DNA of 64,000 nt from Beaufortia kweichowensis (taxonomy: Eukaryota; Chordata; Actinopteri; Cypriniformes; Gastromyzontidae), in assembly GCA_019155185.1 (NCBI GenBank), contig CM032813.1, positions 10,380,645 to 10,444,644 on the forward strand, read 5' to 3'. The notes under the pieces were generated by a model that searched no databases, was not told the DNA's origin, and saw only the letters and a list, made by a program, of their open reading frames with translations. The position numbers and the translations under genes were made by a program. Shown here in pieces: positions 11,698 to 22,894 of this stretch (within the stretch, counting starts at the first letter, position 1; each line of letters opens with the position of its first letter).

Positions 11698-14600
11698 ATG
11701 TCGAGAAGGTCTACACGTGCAGCTGCTGGAGAAACAATCACAACACACGACATGAATAGTAATTCAGCAGGTCAGTCACATCATTACAATGAGATGTCAA
11801 AGACAAAATCTGTAGTTTAAAATATACTTGAGGTTAGTTGTAACCTTAAAGGGAAATTCTTAAAGGGATGATGTACTTCAGTTTTAAGTCAATATACAGT
11901 AGACATTGCTGTGACATGTTTGTAAAAGGAAATTACATAATTACTCTTATATTTACTTCTTTACATATATTTGTGAATTGTTTTATTGGATAAACATTTG
12001 AAGAGAAAAGAAAAGTCTCAAAGAGAATTTTGCTGAATACTTCAATATATTAGAAGTCATAATTTATCACCTTGTTTATAGCAGCTAAAGTTGCTTTATT
12101 GAAAACTGTAATAAATATTTCATAGTAAAAAAAGACATTTAACTACTACATTTTATAATAATATTGTACAAGATATTAGTCAAAAACACAGTAGAGTGAT
12201 TATTGAATATATTTGAATTAGCATGTTCTGGCCAAAATATGCTCGTTCAAGATCTTTAACAAATCTTTCTCTGTTTTTGGCTTTTAGAACAACAAACAAC
12301 AAGGCAAAAGAAGAAGCGTATCTGTGCCTTCTTTAAGAGAGCATGGCGAGCAGTAAAGAGGACCTTCTCTTGCTGCATCCAAAACAATGATGTGGTATCC
12401 ATTTCAATACTGCCTGATCTGGATCCATCTGATCCTGAACCGGGTCCCTCTGGACTCCAGCCATCAGCTGATTCCCGGCCTGGTACATCTAAACTGGAGC
12501 CAGGATGCTTTCTAATACCACCTGATTTCCTCCCCGGTTCATGTAACTGGGAGAAAGCGTCTCTTGAAGATCTAGATGATCCTCAGCCAAAACCACCAGG
12601 TCTAGAGCTGAGTGCTCCTCAAGATCTAGATGATCTACAGGATCTCCAGCCAGGTCCGTCAGGTCTGGATCCCAGTGTTCCTCAAGATAAAGTTATTACT
12701 GAATCAGGTTCTTCATCTGAACTCGAGTCACCATCAGTTGCCCAAGTGCCAGTTGTTGCTCAGCGACGTGGTGAGTATCCTGGCATTATCCTGCCATTTT
12801 GTTTAGGAATATTGAGCATTTTCTTTTATTTTGCCTGTTCAAATAAATATTTAGGTTTTGATTTAGGTAATGATTCACTCTTACTTAATCCTAAACATTT
12901 ACCTTGTTTATTCTGCTTGCAAATGATTCGTATTGGGTGTAATGTACAACTCTTAATTATTTACATGTTCTTTAAATGAATATTTTTCTGTTAAATTAAA
13001 AATCTCATATGTTGCATTTATTATTTTTTAGGATTATTTCCTGTGCTTTATGAAGTAAAACAGCAGCTGGGAGGAGGCAGCTTTGGCACTGTTTATCAGG
13101 GGATTCGAAGATCCGATCAACAGAAGGTAAAAACGCCTTTGCTATTTTCATCAAACATCACATCCATGTTTAGTGTTTTGATCTGAATTATTGTTTATAT
13201 CGATTTGCAAATAACTGTAAAGCTAACATGTGATTATTTTCCTTTGCAGGTTGCCATCAAATTGACCTACAAGACAACGGAGTCTGAATGTTATATGTAT
13301 ATGGTGAGTTGGCAAGTATTATATATTTAAAATTTCACATACAATGCGGTCCACAAACACACATCTATACAGTCTGGGACGTTTTTCTCTTTTATACTCA
13401 AAATATCATCTACAGTCTGTTAACCTTTTTTATTGATTTTTTCTAGGATGGATATCCCGAGCCGCTGCTCAATGAAGTGGCACTAAATCTTCTGGTAAAA
13501 AAAACAGACAAATGCCCCAACATTGTAGAAATGTTGGACTGGTTTGACGAAGTAAACAAGTACATTCTGGTTTTGGAATTTCCACATCCCTGCATGACCA
13601 TATTAGAATTCATCAAGGTCCACGAAGGTCGTCTGTGTGAAACGCTGGCGCGAGATTTAATTCGCCAAGCAATAATCGCAGCCAAACACTGCATAGACCA
13701 CAATGTCTTCCATCATGACATACATTCAGAGAATCTTCTGGTCAATACGGACACGCTGGAGGTCAAATTAATAGACTTTGGACTGGGCATTTCTATCAAA
13801 AATTCCAGTGGTAAGTTAACTTTCTGTGTAGCTGTAGCACATGATGAACTGGATGCCATTATACTATAATTTAAATGACTAATACAATGTTTGCTTCTGT
13901 TTCAGGACGAACTATCGCGGAGGAAGAGACAGTCTTGTCTTTAGGTAAAGTGCTATTTGAAATGGTGACTGGCAAAATGCCTTGTGCCAACAACCACGGC
14001 TTGATTTACTCCCTTGATTTTTCCGATGGTAAGTAAACAACACTAAGAAAACAGCACAAACCAAGTATAAATAGGAAATGAAGGATACCGCTTTGTAAAC
14101 TTTATAATTACTACATTATTGTCTTATGTATACAATATATTATATATTTCAGAAGCTAATGTTAAATGTAAGGAATAATGTACAACCAGCTGATTGTTAT
14201 TGCAGAATAATTTCTGACAGGGTTATCAGGACCCTAAAATGTCTTGTATCATGTACATTATCCTTTTTATTACACAGCTTCCCACATGAGTAAATTGTTT
14301 GACATGAAATATTGATTTAAAACATTTTATTAACTCATTTGTAATGTAACCTAAAGTTCAGGTTTAACACAACACATGCAATTTGGTTTAACTATTTATA
14401 TTCTAATCTAATGTAATGTATTATATAATCTCATTAATAATGAGATTAATAATGAATAACGAAATAAATGACTGCATTAGTAAGTTATAAAGAACATACA
14501 TGACTAATCAGTACTCTTTTCAACACTTTCCGAAACAGAATTTCACAACCTGGCAAATGAATGGTTTTCCTATGATCCAGCCAGCATGCCAACATTGGTA

Positions 14601-14722
14601 CAGCTTTTAGACCATGAATGGTTCAAGCAAGGTCAGTAATGGCTCAAGAGTATCTTATTACATTGTAAAAAGAACAAAGTTGTTTACATTTCTTTATTTT
14701 GCATCCAGATTGTCGCCAGTGA
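11698..14722 (+). CDS. PIM-like serine/threonine kinase, paralog 1 (atypical)
   Basis: Eight exons, 11698-11770, 12288-12770, 13032-13126, 13250-13303, 13447-13810, 13906-14028, 14539-14631 and 14709-14722, phase-consistent, encode 432 aa. The N-terminus has a basic helix-like patch (QKKKRICAFFKRAW) ending in Cys-Cys, then an acidic Pro-rich tract with repeated DLDD/GPSGL motifs (about 60-185). The kinase domain shows the loop LGGGSFGTVYQG, VAIK, the hinge LEFPHPC, catalytic loop HHDIHSEN, and LIDFGLG. PIM kinases are cytosolic/nuclear survival kinases that are often constitutively active. Here the HRD Arg and the following Lys are His, and from DFG to the F-helix SLG is about 18 residues shorter than in PIM1, with no APE. 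Activity is therefore doubtful. The paralog lies 11 kb downstream in the same orientation. Confidence 0.88.
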
Positions 14723-16222
14723 CCAAGATGAGGCATTCATCAGTCTGCAACAGAGGTCAATAGATCACAGGGCTGCTCACTTTCTGCCTCTGCTGCTGTG
14801 AATGGTTTGTTTGCATCCCCACAGCTAGGGGTTCATAAGTGCAGGGAAATAGTAAGGCTGACAGAGATTACAGAATTACACATCTAAACTTTACAAGTTT
14901 AAAACTTGGATGCGAGTAGCGTAACAAGCTCATTGTTCGGTTCAGGCTGCAGATCCCACGCAGCTGGGAAATATTTTACATGTGTTTTACATAAAGCGAT
15001 TTTAGGTCAACCAGGAACACTTCTCAAAATAACTGATGTTATTATTTATTGCATCAAAAGGTGTGGAATGGTATTCTGCTGTCAGTCTGTCTGTTTTTTC
15101 CAAGGTTACTGAAGTGAGTCCATACGCAGGAAGCAGTCCATACCTAGACCAGATGATGGTGCAGAAAGAGGAAGGCGGCGACCAGACAAGTCCTCATGGA
15201 AAAACTACAAAAAAATAATGGAATATTAAAATAATACATAACCTTTTTATCTGGTTTATCTGCCTCTTTTCTTTCTAAAGTGCTCATTCTGTCTGAATCC
15301 AGATTAATGCTTTAAATATGCACATACAAATTCATCAAAGGTCAAACATGCTTTGAAAGATAGACATTTATATAAACAGAAAAAAGTTCTAATTCAAATC
15401 CAACAGCAGAAGTATTCAACAGATTTATCATTTGACACTCTTAAAAAAATGATTTTGTACTGTGATGTTTTCTATCTAAATGTCTCTACATTTTTACATG
15501 AGCATGTGTCATTTCATTATAATTTTCATAGCTACAGCTGTTGGCATGTCACTAGTCAATAGTGGGCTATTGCTGAGTGTTCGATTACTTAATATTTTGA
15601 GTCAATGAGAACATTTTAGAAGGGGGTTAGACATTCTTAGATAAAAAAATGGCCCATAGCAAATCCATTATTGTAAATTAAGGAACATTAAAAATCATAG
15701 AGAATCAACAGTCATGTTAACAAATAAAACCTCATTGTAAAGCGTTATAATCAGTGTGATTATTTCTCTTAATAACCTCAAATAATTCCCTTTGTTGTAA
15801 TACACTTGATCGTGTCTGTGTCCCTGTTTTTCTGTCTCAGATTCTCCCAATCTGGACTCATCTTCATTTTCACTACATTTCCCATAAACCTGTGTCTTGT
15901 TATTCCCCTTGTCATCCTATGTATATGTACTTCCTTGTTTCAGTTTTGCAGTTGTCAGTCATTGATTGTATGCTGAATTTCCAGTTTCCCTATTTTGGAT
16001 TATTAATTTAAGAAATACTGCATGGATCCACAATTACTGCCTTCCCTTCCTTTGTTACACAGATTACAGGATAACATTTTGCTATTATGCCAGTGAACTC
16101 TGTTTTTAGATTTACAGACACGCCTGTTTTGCACACGTCTCTCAAACACAAAACCAGGAAACTCAATTCCAGAAAATAGAAAGTAAAACTGTTATTGAGG
16201 CATACCGTATGTGCATGGTGAA
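14723..16222. other. 3' flank of PIM-like gene 1 and spacer to the finTRIM gene
   Basis: The first part probably contains the kinase 3' UTR, but no single polyadenylation site stands out. Around 15790-15990 is a T-rich, mildly repetitive segment resembling dispersed fish repeat tails. No exon of a further gene was recognised. Confidence 0.4.
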
Positions 16223-17247
16223 ATGGCAGAAGGCAGTTTTTCAGTTGATCAGTTCATGTGTTCAGTGTGTCTGGATCTATTGAAGGATCCAGTGGCTCTT
16301 CACTGTGGACACAGTTACTGTATGAGATGTATCACAGACTGCTGGGATCAGGATGATTTGTTGGGAATCTACAGCTGTCCTCAGTGCAGACAGACCTTCA
16401 CTCCAAGACCTGTTTTAAGTAAAAACACAGTGCTGGCTGAAGTAATAGAGAAACTGATAAAGACTAAACTCAAATCTGCTGTTTCTGCATGTTACGCTGA
16501 AGCTGGAGATGTGGAGTGTGACGTCTGTACTGGAAGAAAACACAAAGCTATCAAATCCTGTCTGGTGTGTCTGGAATCTTACTGTCAAACTCATTTTGAA
16601 CATCACGAGGAATTTCACTCAGGAAATCGACACCAAACGGTTAATGCCACTAGAGGACTGCAGGTCCTGATCTGCCCTAAACATCAAAAGCTTGTGGAGG
16701 TTTTCTGCCGTACTGATCAACAATGCATTTGTATGATGTGTGTGATGGGTGAACATAGAAAGCACAACACTGTTTTAGCTGCTGCACAGAGAACAGATAA
16801 AGAGGTATGAACTGAAATGATTTCCTTCTTCCTAGTAATGCTAATATACAATTTGTGATATTATAATATGTAATACCTGTGTTTCTATTTTCTTTTGTAT
16901 GCGTTACCTTTGTTTCTTCTGTGACAGTACTGTGTGTGTGTGTTGTGTTGTTTCTGTGTGATGTTTTGTGTAAATGGGAGTGTGTTTACACAGCTCGCTT
17001 TTCACAGTTTTTATTTCTCTTATATATTTAATGTATTGCATGTTTAACAATACGTTTTTTATACAGCAGCTTTGTATCGATACAAATTGTAAGAAGCGCT
17101 TTACAAATAAAATGTGGGTTTGTCCTACAGACACATGTAAAGGAAACACAGAGAAAGTTTCAGCAGAGAATCCAACAAAGACAGAAAGATCTTCAGGAGC
17201 TGAGAGACGCTGTGAAGTCTCACAAGGTAAGTTTTGAGAAGAACAGT

Positions 17248-17488
17248 TTAAAGGGATAGTTCGCACAAAAATACAATTATTTTATTATTTACTCACACTC
17301 ATGTCATGTCAAAACCTATGACTTTCTTGCTTCAGTAGAACACAAAAGAAGATATTCGCTGGGTGGACACAAGGCACAATGAAAGTCAATTGGTGCAGGT
17401 ATTATTTGGTTGCCAGCGTTTTGCAAAATATCTTCTGCTGAAGCAAAAAAGTCATACAGGTTTGACATGAGGTGAACTATCCCTTTAA
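17248..17488. mobile_element. Fold-back MITE in finTRIM intron 2
   Basis: Starts TTAAAGGGATAGTTC and ends GAACTATCCCTTTAA, inverted ends about 240 bp apart. Inner sequence (TCATGTCATGTC, ACACAAAAGAAGATATTC, GAAGCAAAAAAGTCATACAGG) matches the other copies in this window. It is a very common cyprinid fold-back element with no coding capacity. Confidence 0.85.
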
Positions 17489-17935
17489 GGCTCGGCGTTA
17501 GCCACACCTTCCTAAAACGGCTTGTTTAAACACCTTCCAAACCGACCAAATGTATACGCGAAGAAAGAATGCGTACCTTCATTTTTGCTGTAGTATTGTA
17601 GCCGCTGGGGTCCGCCATGTTGTGGAGACGTGTTGCTGTGTTTTTCAAATATGATAAGAGACGTAACATTTCCGTCACACGCTCGCGGTATTCGGGCCAA
17701 TCACAGTGCGCTGTATCGCTGGCCAATCAATAGCACACCGCGCTTTTCAGAACGATGAGAAAATCGACGCATTTGACGCATTTGAGGCGGGGCATAGAGC
17801 AGCAACAATAACCTCCGGGATGTGACAAATGCATCTAGTTTTTAAACCCTAAAACCACGTAAATACATTGCATTAAACTAACTACACAAAATAATTATCT
17901 TTTTAGAACCATCATATGACCTTTAAGTTATCACA
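17489..17935. repeat. Probable DNA-transposon-derived repeat in finTRIM intron 2
   Basis: GC-richer segment following directly on the fold-back MITE and ending CATCATATGACCTTTAA, a terminus frequent on dispersed cyprinid DNA repeats. Short apparent reading frames cross it, but none resembles a transposase. The boundaries are approximate. Confidence 0.35.
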
Positions 17936-17989
17936 TTTTCAAGTTTGACCTCTTTAAGTTAAACAGCCCCTCCCCAGAGAAACGCAGTC

Positions 17990-18580
17990 ATTTTTCTGGG
18001 AGGTAATAATACAAAGATAATAAAGTCATTGGCTGCGCTGTGACAGTAATCGCATTGCTGAATTTGAAGTAGAGCCTACTTATAAACCGGGTTGTATGAA
18101 TGCGGGGAAGTATGAATGAAATTGGATGCCCCGTCCCCATTTTAGAATCACGTCATACATTCTTTATCCCGATTGAGCGCGCTGATTGGTTATTTTTTCC
18201 ACTGGGAGGTAATAATCGCAAAAATTAATAAAGTCATTATCCCATCGATTTGTGGAAAGTCCTCGTTAAAACATGCAAAGCACAAGCACTTTTTCCTGTG
18301 GTACTGAACTTAAAAATAGCGTTTCCGTGTTTTCTAAAAATAATGCAGCCTCCGTCTCTTCTCTGCTGGCTGACTCAGCTCCAGGGGCTCATGGGATGAA
18401 AAGTGTCCATCGAATGAACACTTCAAAATCTAGCCGGAAGTATCCATTTTTTCGCCTACTGTTTTTGAATACTATGAATTCGGACATCATCTCATCCATT
18501 GAAAGACGTTCTATGGTAGTACGCGATTTCGGACGCAGCCCTGTTTGTGGATCCTCGTAAAACATGCAAACTCAGGCGTG
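17990..18580. repeat. Internally duplicated intron segment upstream of finTRIM exon 3
   Basis: GGGAGGTAATAAT followed by AATAAAGTCATT occurs near 17998 and again near 18204. TTTGTGG...CCTCGT(T)AAAACATGCAAA occurs at about 18250-18280 and again at 18544-18570, just before the exon 3 acceptor. The intron end has therefore been partly duplicated, possibly by an insertion between the copies. Confidence 0.5.
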
Positions 18581-19029
18581 TGTTAACAGCGCTCTGCACA
18601 GGCAGCAGTGGATGATAGTGAGAGGATCTGACTGAAAGAGTCCATTGAAGCGTTCTGACTTCAGCTGATCAGGATCAGGAAAAGGCTGCAGTGAGTCGAG
18701 CTGAAGGAGTCTTGAAGCGACTGGAGCAGGAGATTGATGATCTGAGGATAAGAGACATTGAGCTGGAGAAGCTTTTACACACAGATGATCACATCCATTT
18801 CCTACAGGTAACACAGATCTATGAAAACACATTTACTGTCAATTGTTAAATTCAATTGTTAAAAAGTACAACCACAGCGATAAGAATACATTATGTGAAG
18901 TGAGAATTAAACGTATTGTGCAGATGTTTTATTAGAAGAAATTCTTTGTGTGTTGTGCTCAAGCTCACTAAGTTTGTCTGTTGTTATGGTAAATTACTGC
19001 AAAAACTAGTTAATTTCAAGGGTTGCGCA

Positions 19030-19744
19030 CAGGGGCGTCGCACCCGTGGGGGATGTGGGTGTTTTAACACCCACACTTTTCCCAGTGAGAGGGTTCAACA
19101 CCCACACTTTTTCTGCAGTTTTTCCGCAGTTTTGCACAAACGCCTTACAGCAGTCGCTCCTCCGTTTCTCTGGCCGCTCTGTGTCTGCCTCCCCTCCCTC
19201 TCAAACATGACACCGGCTTTGAGTGTGACCGGCTGATGATTGGCTGTTCTGCTTTAAGTCCCGCCTCTCTTGGTGTGTTAGATTTATCGGTCAGCTCGTG
19301 CTGAGGAGGCGGGAACTTATGGTTATGGTTATTTACATCTCCCTTTTCCAGGTACTTTGAATGAGTGTTTATGCTTTCGAGGTTTAAATAAGTTTGATAT
19401 GTGTTTGGGAAGATGTTCTGTTTATGTTTTGTTCTTAATATATGTTGTTTGTATATCTAGAGTTTGTAACAAAAATAATTTCCCCCTGGGATTATTAAAG
19501 TATTTCTGATTCTGATTCTTTAGCAAGTCTACTGTTGTGTATTTTCACAACAGAGTTTTGACTTATTTTCTGTGTGTTCGAGTGTGTTTTATACTTTTCT
19601 AGTATCACTCATTTAAATGGGAAGCTTTTTATATCTTGTATGTTATACCTTTTGTACCCTTCTGTCATTGTATTCATCGTTTTTATTGTTAACAAACAAA
19701 CCACATCCATTCCCCGCACTTTTGAAAAGCTTGCTACGCCCCTG
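19030..19744. mobile_element. Non-autonomous hAT element in finTRIM intron 3
   Basis: The element opens CAGGGGCGTCGC and closes GCTACGCCCCTG. It is bracketed by an exact 8-bp direct repeat, GTTGCGCA (19022-19029 and 19745-19752). Eight-base target duplications and CAGGGGCG ends are typical of hAT elements. It is 715 bp with no transposase frame. Confidence 0.9.
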
Positions 19745-21736
19745 GTTGCGCATACTTATTTTTGCCACTGTACTGTAAAAGCCATATTGCTTTCTTCATA
19801 ATTTATTTTTGGGCTTATTATTATCCTGTAAATAATTGCAATTCTTCAAAAAAATATATTAAATGACTTGTGTGATGTCTCAATGTACATTTACATGTAC
19901 ATGTAGTCTTCAAAACAACCAACAAGTAAATATATTGTATTTGTGTGAAATACTAGAATGTGTATGTAAATAGTGTAAGAATGTTGGAGGCATGTGAATG
20001 TAAAAGTGCTGGATAGAGCTCCAGAAGGCCAGTCAGCAAAGATCAAGTCAACAAAAACATCATAAATATGACATTCGTTCAGCTTATTGACTAAAAAAAT
20101 GAAGATATGATGATATTTGTGTCTTTTTTTAATTTATTCTGTAGAGTTTTCAGTCTCTTTGTGCACCTCCTGAATCTACAGACACCGTCAGTGTCACTTT
20201 CCTCTTTTCTTTTGATGCTTTGAGAGAATCTGTCTGTCAGCTGAGAGACAAACTGCAGGATTTTTACACACAGCAGATGAGAACGATCTCAGGTAAAACC
20301 TTGGACACTCATCTGCATCCATCATCTAATGCTGAATGTACAGTGAATGAGATTGACATTGTTTATATCTGCTGATTTCCACAGACACACACACCACCAT
20401 TGAGCCCAGAGACATCAGAGATCAGTTCCTACAATGTAAAGTATACACAGGAACACACTGACTTTAAACTCCTTTAAATGATGTTCTTCTTGATTTTTAA
20501 TCTTAACATTTGCTTTTCTGGTTGGATTTTAAACCATTACAGGTAATGTATTTTTTTAATTAAAAAGTCTTAGCGGTCAGTTAAAAATACACCACAGATG
20601 TTGCGATTAGATTTGGATCAGAACTTTATTTTCATAATCACGTTCATAATTCTGTATGTTTTTTTCTTCATCAGATTCACATCAGCTCACTCTGGATCTA
20701 AACACAATGAATGAATACCTCCGTTTGTCTGATGGAAACCGAGTGATTACATGCACGGACACACACCAGCAGTATCCTGCTCATCCAGACAGATTTGATT
20801 GGTGTCAGGTGTTGTGTAGAGAGAGTGTGTGTGCACGCTCTTACTGGGAGATCGAGTGGAGTGGTAAAGGTGTGTATATGTCAGTGTCATATAAGAACAT
20901 CAGGAGGAAGGAGGCGGGTAATGAGTGTTTGTTTGGATGTAATGATCAGTCCTGGAGTTTGTTTTGCTCCGACAGCAGTTACTCATTCTGTCACAATGAC
21001 GTACAGACTGATCTCCCTGTAGTGTGCAGATCTGATAAAATAGGAGTGTATGTGGATCACAGTGCAGGAATTTTGTCCTTTTACAGTGTCTCTGACACAA
21101 TGACCCTCATCCACAGCATCCACACCAGATTTAATCAACCTCTATATCCTGGCTTTAGGGTTGGTTATAAATCATCAGTGAAACTGTGTGATCTGTCTGT
21201 GTAGATAGAGAGATTTTATATGTCTGAATGATGAAATTGAGTGAAATCTGCCTATGAGATTGATCTAATAACAATTCTAGTGTAAAGTGTGAGATCATTT
21301 ATTTTATACTGCCTAAAATAATAAAATACAGCATTATTGAAAGATAATAAGAATATATATATAATACAAATTCTTTATATATTTGGTTTGCACAGATCTG
21401 TTGACTGCATTAACAATAATAGATAAACCTTATTGATTCTTTTGAATAATTTTACAGTTTGGTTATTCGCTACAAATATTATATTTTCTCTGTCAGTGAG
21501 TTTAAAAATAATAGAATAACAAAATGTCTCGTTTTCAGGTCACTGATTTGCTTTTGTACTTTATTATCTTCATTGTTTATAGGTAAAAATCATTGTGTTA
21601 TTTTTGGCAGGTGCATAAATCATTAATTAGTGGTTTTGTATATGTCTCTAAAGATCTAACTTCAAGTTATTGTTTTATGAAGTTGTGATTATACACAAAG
21701 TTATTTTCAAAAGGCTCACTGTGATTTTCAAAAGTG

Positions 21737-21742
21737 AATAAA
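21737..21742 (+). terminator. Candidate polyadenylation signal of the finTRIM gene
   Basis: AATAAA about 530 bases after the B30.2 stop codon. An earlier AATAAA lies at 21320-21325. Confidence 0.4.
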
Positions 21743-21881
21743 ACTTTTTGTCCAAAGATCTTCAGTTGTAAGTGTGACTGTTTGAATGTTATTTTATTGT
21801 AGCAATATTTAAAAAAACAAACGTCACTTAATATGCATTGATACTTGTATACAAGTGTTATGTTTGTACTGTGCTGTACTG

Positions 21882-21885
<4 letters not shown>

Positions 21886-21922
<37 letters not shown>
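21886..21922. repeat. (TA)n microsatellite
   Basis: Uninterrupted alternating AT run of about 37 bases. Confidence 0.95.
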
Positions 21923-21928
<6 letters not shown>

Positions 21929-22027
21929 TATATGCAGTGTCAGTTTTTCTCTTTGCTCTACTTTTCTTTATTTTTTAGTATTTTCAATACAAAAGTCACA
22001 GATCTTTGTACAAGTTATCCATACACT

Positions 22028-22049
22028 TATATATATTTATATATATATA

Positions 22050-22127
<78 letters not shown>

Positions 22128-22134
22128 GTATATA
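22028..22134. repeat. (TA)n microsatellite, longer, with small interruptions
   Basis: About 100 bases of alternating AT with short interruptions near 22036 and 22051. Confidence 0.95.
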
Positions 22135-22494
22135 AGCATAACTTTTCTTAACAAACAATTATACAACTTTTAAAAACATATGATGAAATATTTAAGTCTA
22201 AAATATAAAATAACAGCCAAAAAAATAACATTTAAAATGCACTTTGATATATATATATATATAGGCATTTTAAATGATTATTTTCTTTATAGACAATAAA
22301 ATCGATTTGCAACTTCAAATCACTAGCGAGAGTGCAACCATACACAAAATATTATAAAATTAAATTACATATTTAATGAAGCATGAAGTTTATTTTACTC
22401 GTTTGACAGGAGGACATCATTTATTCATGTCACGTCCATTCGTTTTGAGGTATTTTAACTTGTCCTCAGCTGTCTATATAATGTGCCCGATGTC

Positions 22495-22894
22495 TTGAAC
22501 CCGATGCTTTTTCGCTATATTCGCTTTGTGTTTACTTTGTTAGTTTCTTCACTCTCGTCTTCAATGGAACGCCATGGATTGTTTTCTTATTACGTCATAA
22601 ACAGATAAACGTATAAACGCGCGCTGTACAGAATCTTTTTAGTTTAGTGATCAAGAGCGCTTCAATCACGCGAGCGGTTACTAAACAGTCTTTACTGTTT
22701 TTACCATTTACAAATCGATTTTACAAGTCTATAAACAAGTTTTTACTGAGCGACTATACAAGTCAGACAAACGGTCATGAATAGCCGGAGTTTAAGCGCT
22801 TAATATCACGCTGACAGCAGTGTCAGTAGATACTCAGCAAAGGTTGAGAAGCTCTACAAGTGTTTCTGCTGGAAAAATCATCACGACACACGAA
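22495..22894 (+). promoter_or_regulatory. 5' region of second PIM-like gene
   Basis: Paralogous to 11331-11697. It shares GAACCCGA, GCTTTTTCGCTATAT, TACGTCATAAA (about 22590) and GTTTAAGCGCTTAATATCACG. The position matching the upstream ATG of paralog 1 reads AGG here, so translation should begin at the later ATG at 22895. Confidence 0.55.

Larger units (their letters stand above)
16223..21204 (+). pseudogene. finTRIM-like RING/B-box/B30.2 gene, disrupted in exon 3
   Basis: Fish-specific TRIM ubiquitin-ligase family linked to antiviral responses. Exons: 16223-16804 (RING CSVC...CGHSYC...CPQC at about residues 13-58, then two B-box zinc motifs), 17131-17226 (start of coiled coil), 18590-18807 (rest of coiled coil), 20145-20292, 20385-20435, and 20675-21204 (complete PRY-SPRY/B30.2 ending KLCDLSV). 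All junctions are GT-AG and in phase except around exon 3. That exon is 218 nt, where 234 would be needed to keep frame. It meets an in-frame TGA at its 14th codon, while its second half reads the expected heptad sequence (DQEKAAVSRAEG...DDHIHFLQ) in another frame. The ATG at 16223 is preferred because it gives the family start MAEGSFSVDQF. The RING/B-box part alone might still be expressed. Confidence 0.8.
21205..22494. other. finTRIM 3' flank with TA microsatellites
   Basis: Contains the putative finTRIM 3' UTR, then two TA-rich microsatellites (21886-21922 and 22028-22134) and AT-rich spacer. Tyr-Ile repeat reading frames across the microsatellites are artefacts. No gene was recognised. 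Confidence 0.55.

Noticed and set aside
18273..18560. 95-codon plus-strand open frame in the finTRIM intron
   Set aside because: Lies in a partly duplicated intron segment, ends just before the exon 3 acceptor and has no similarity to TRIM sequence.
21845..22151. Two overlapping Ile-Tyr repeat open frames
   Set aside because: Translation of TA microsatellites, with no independent coding evidence.
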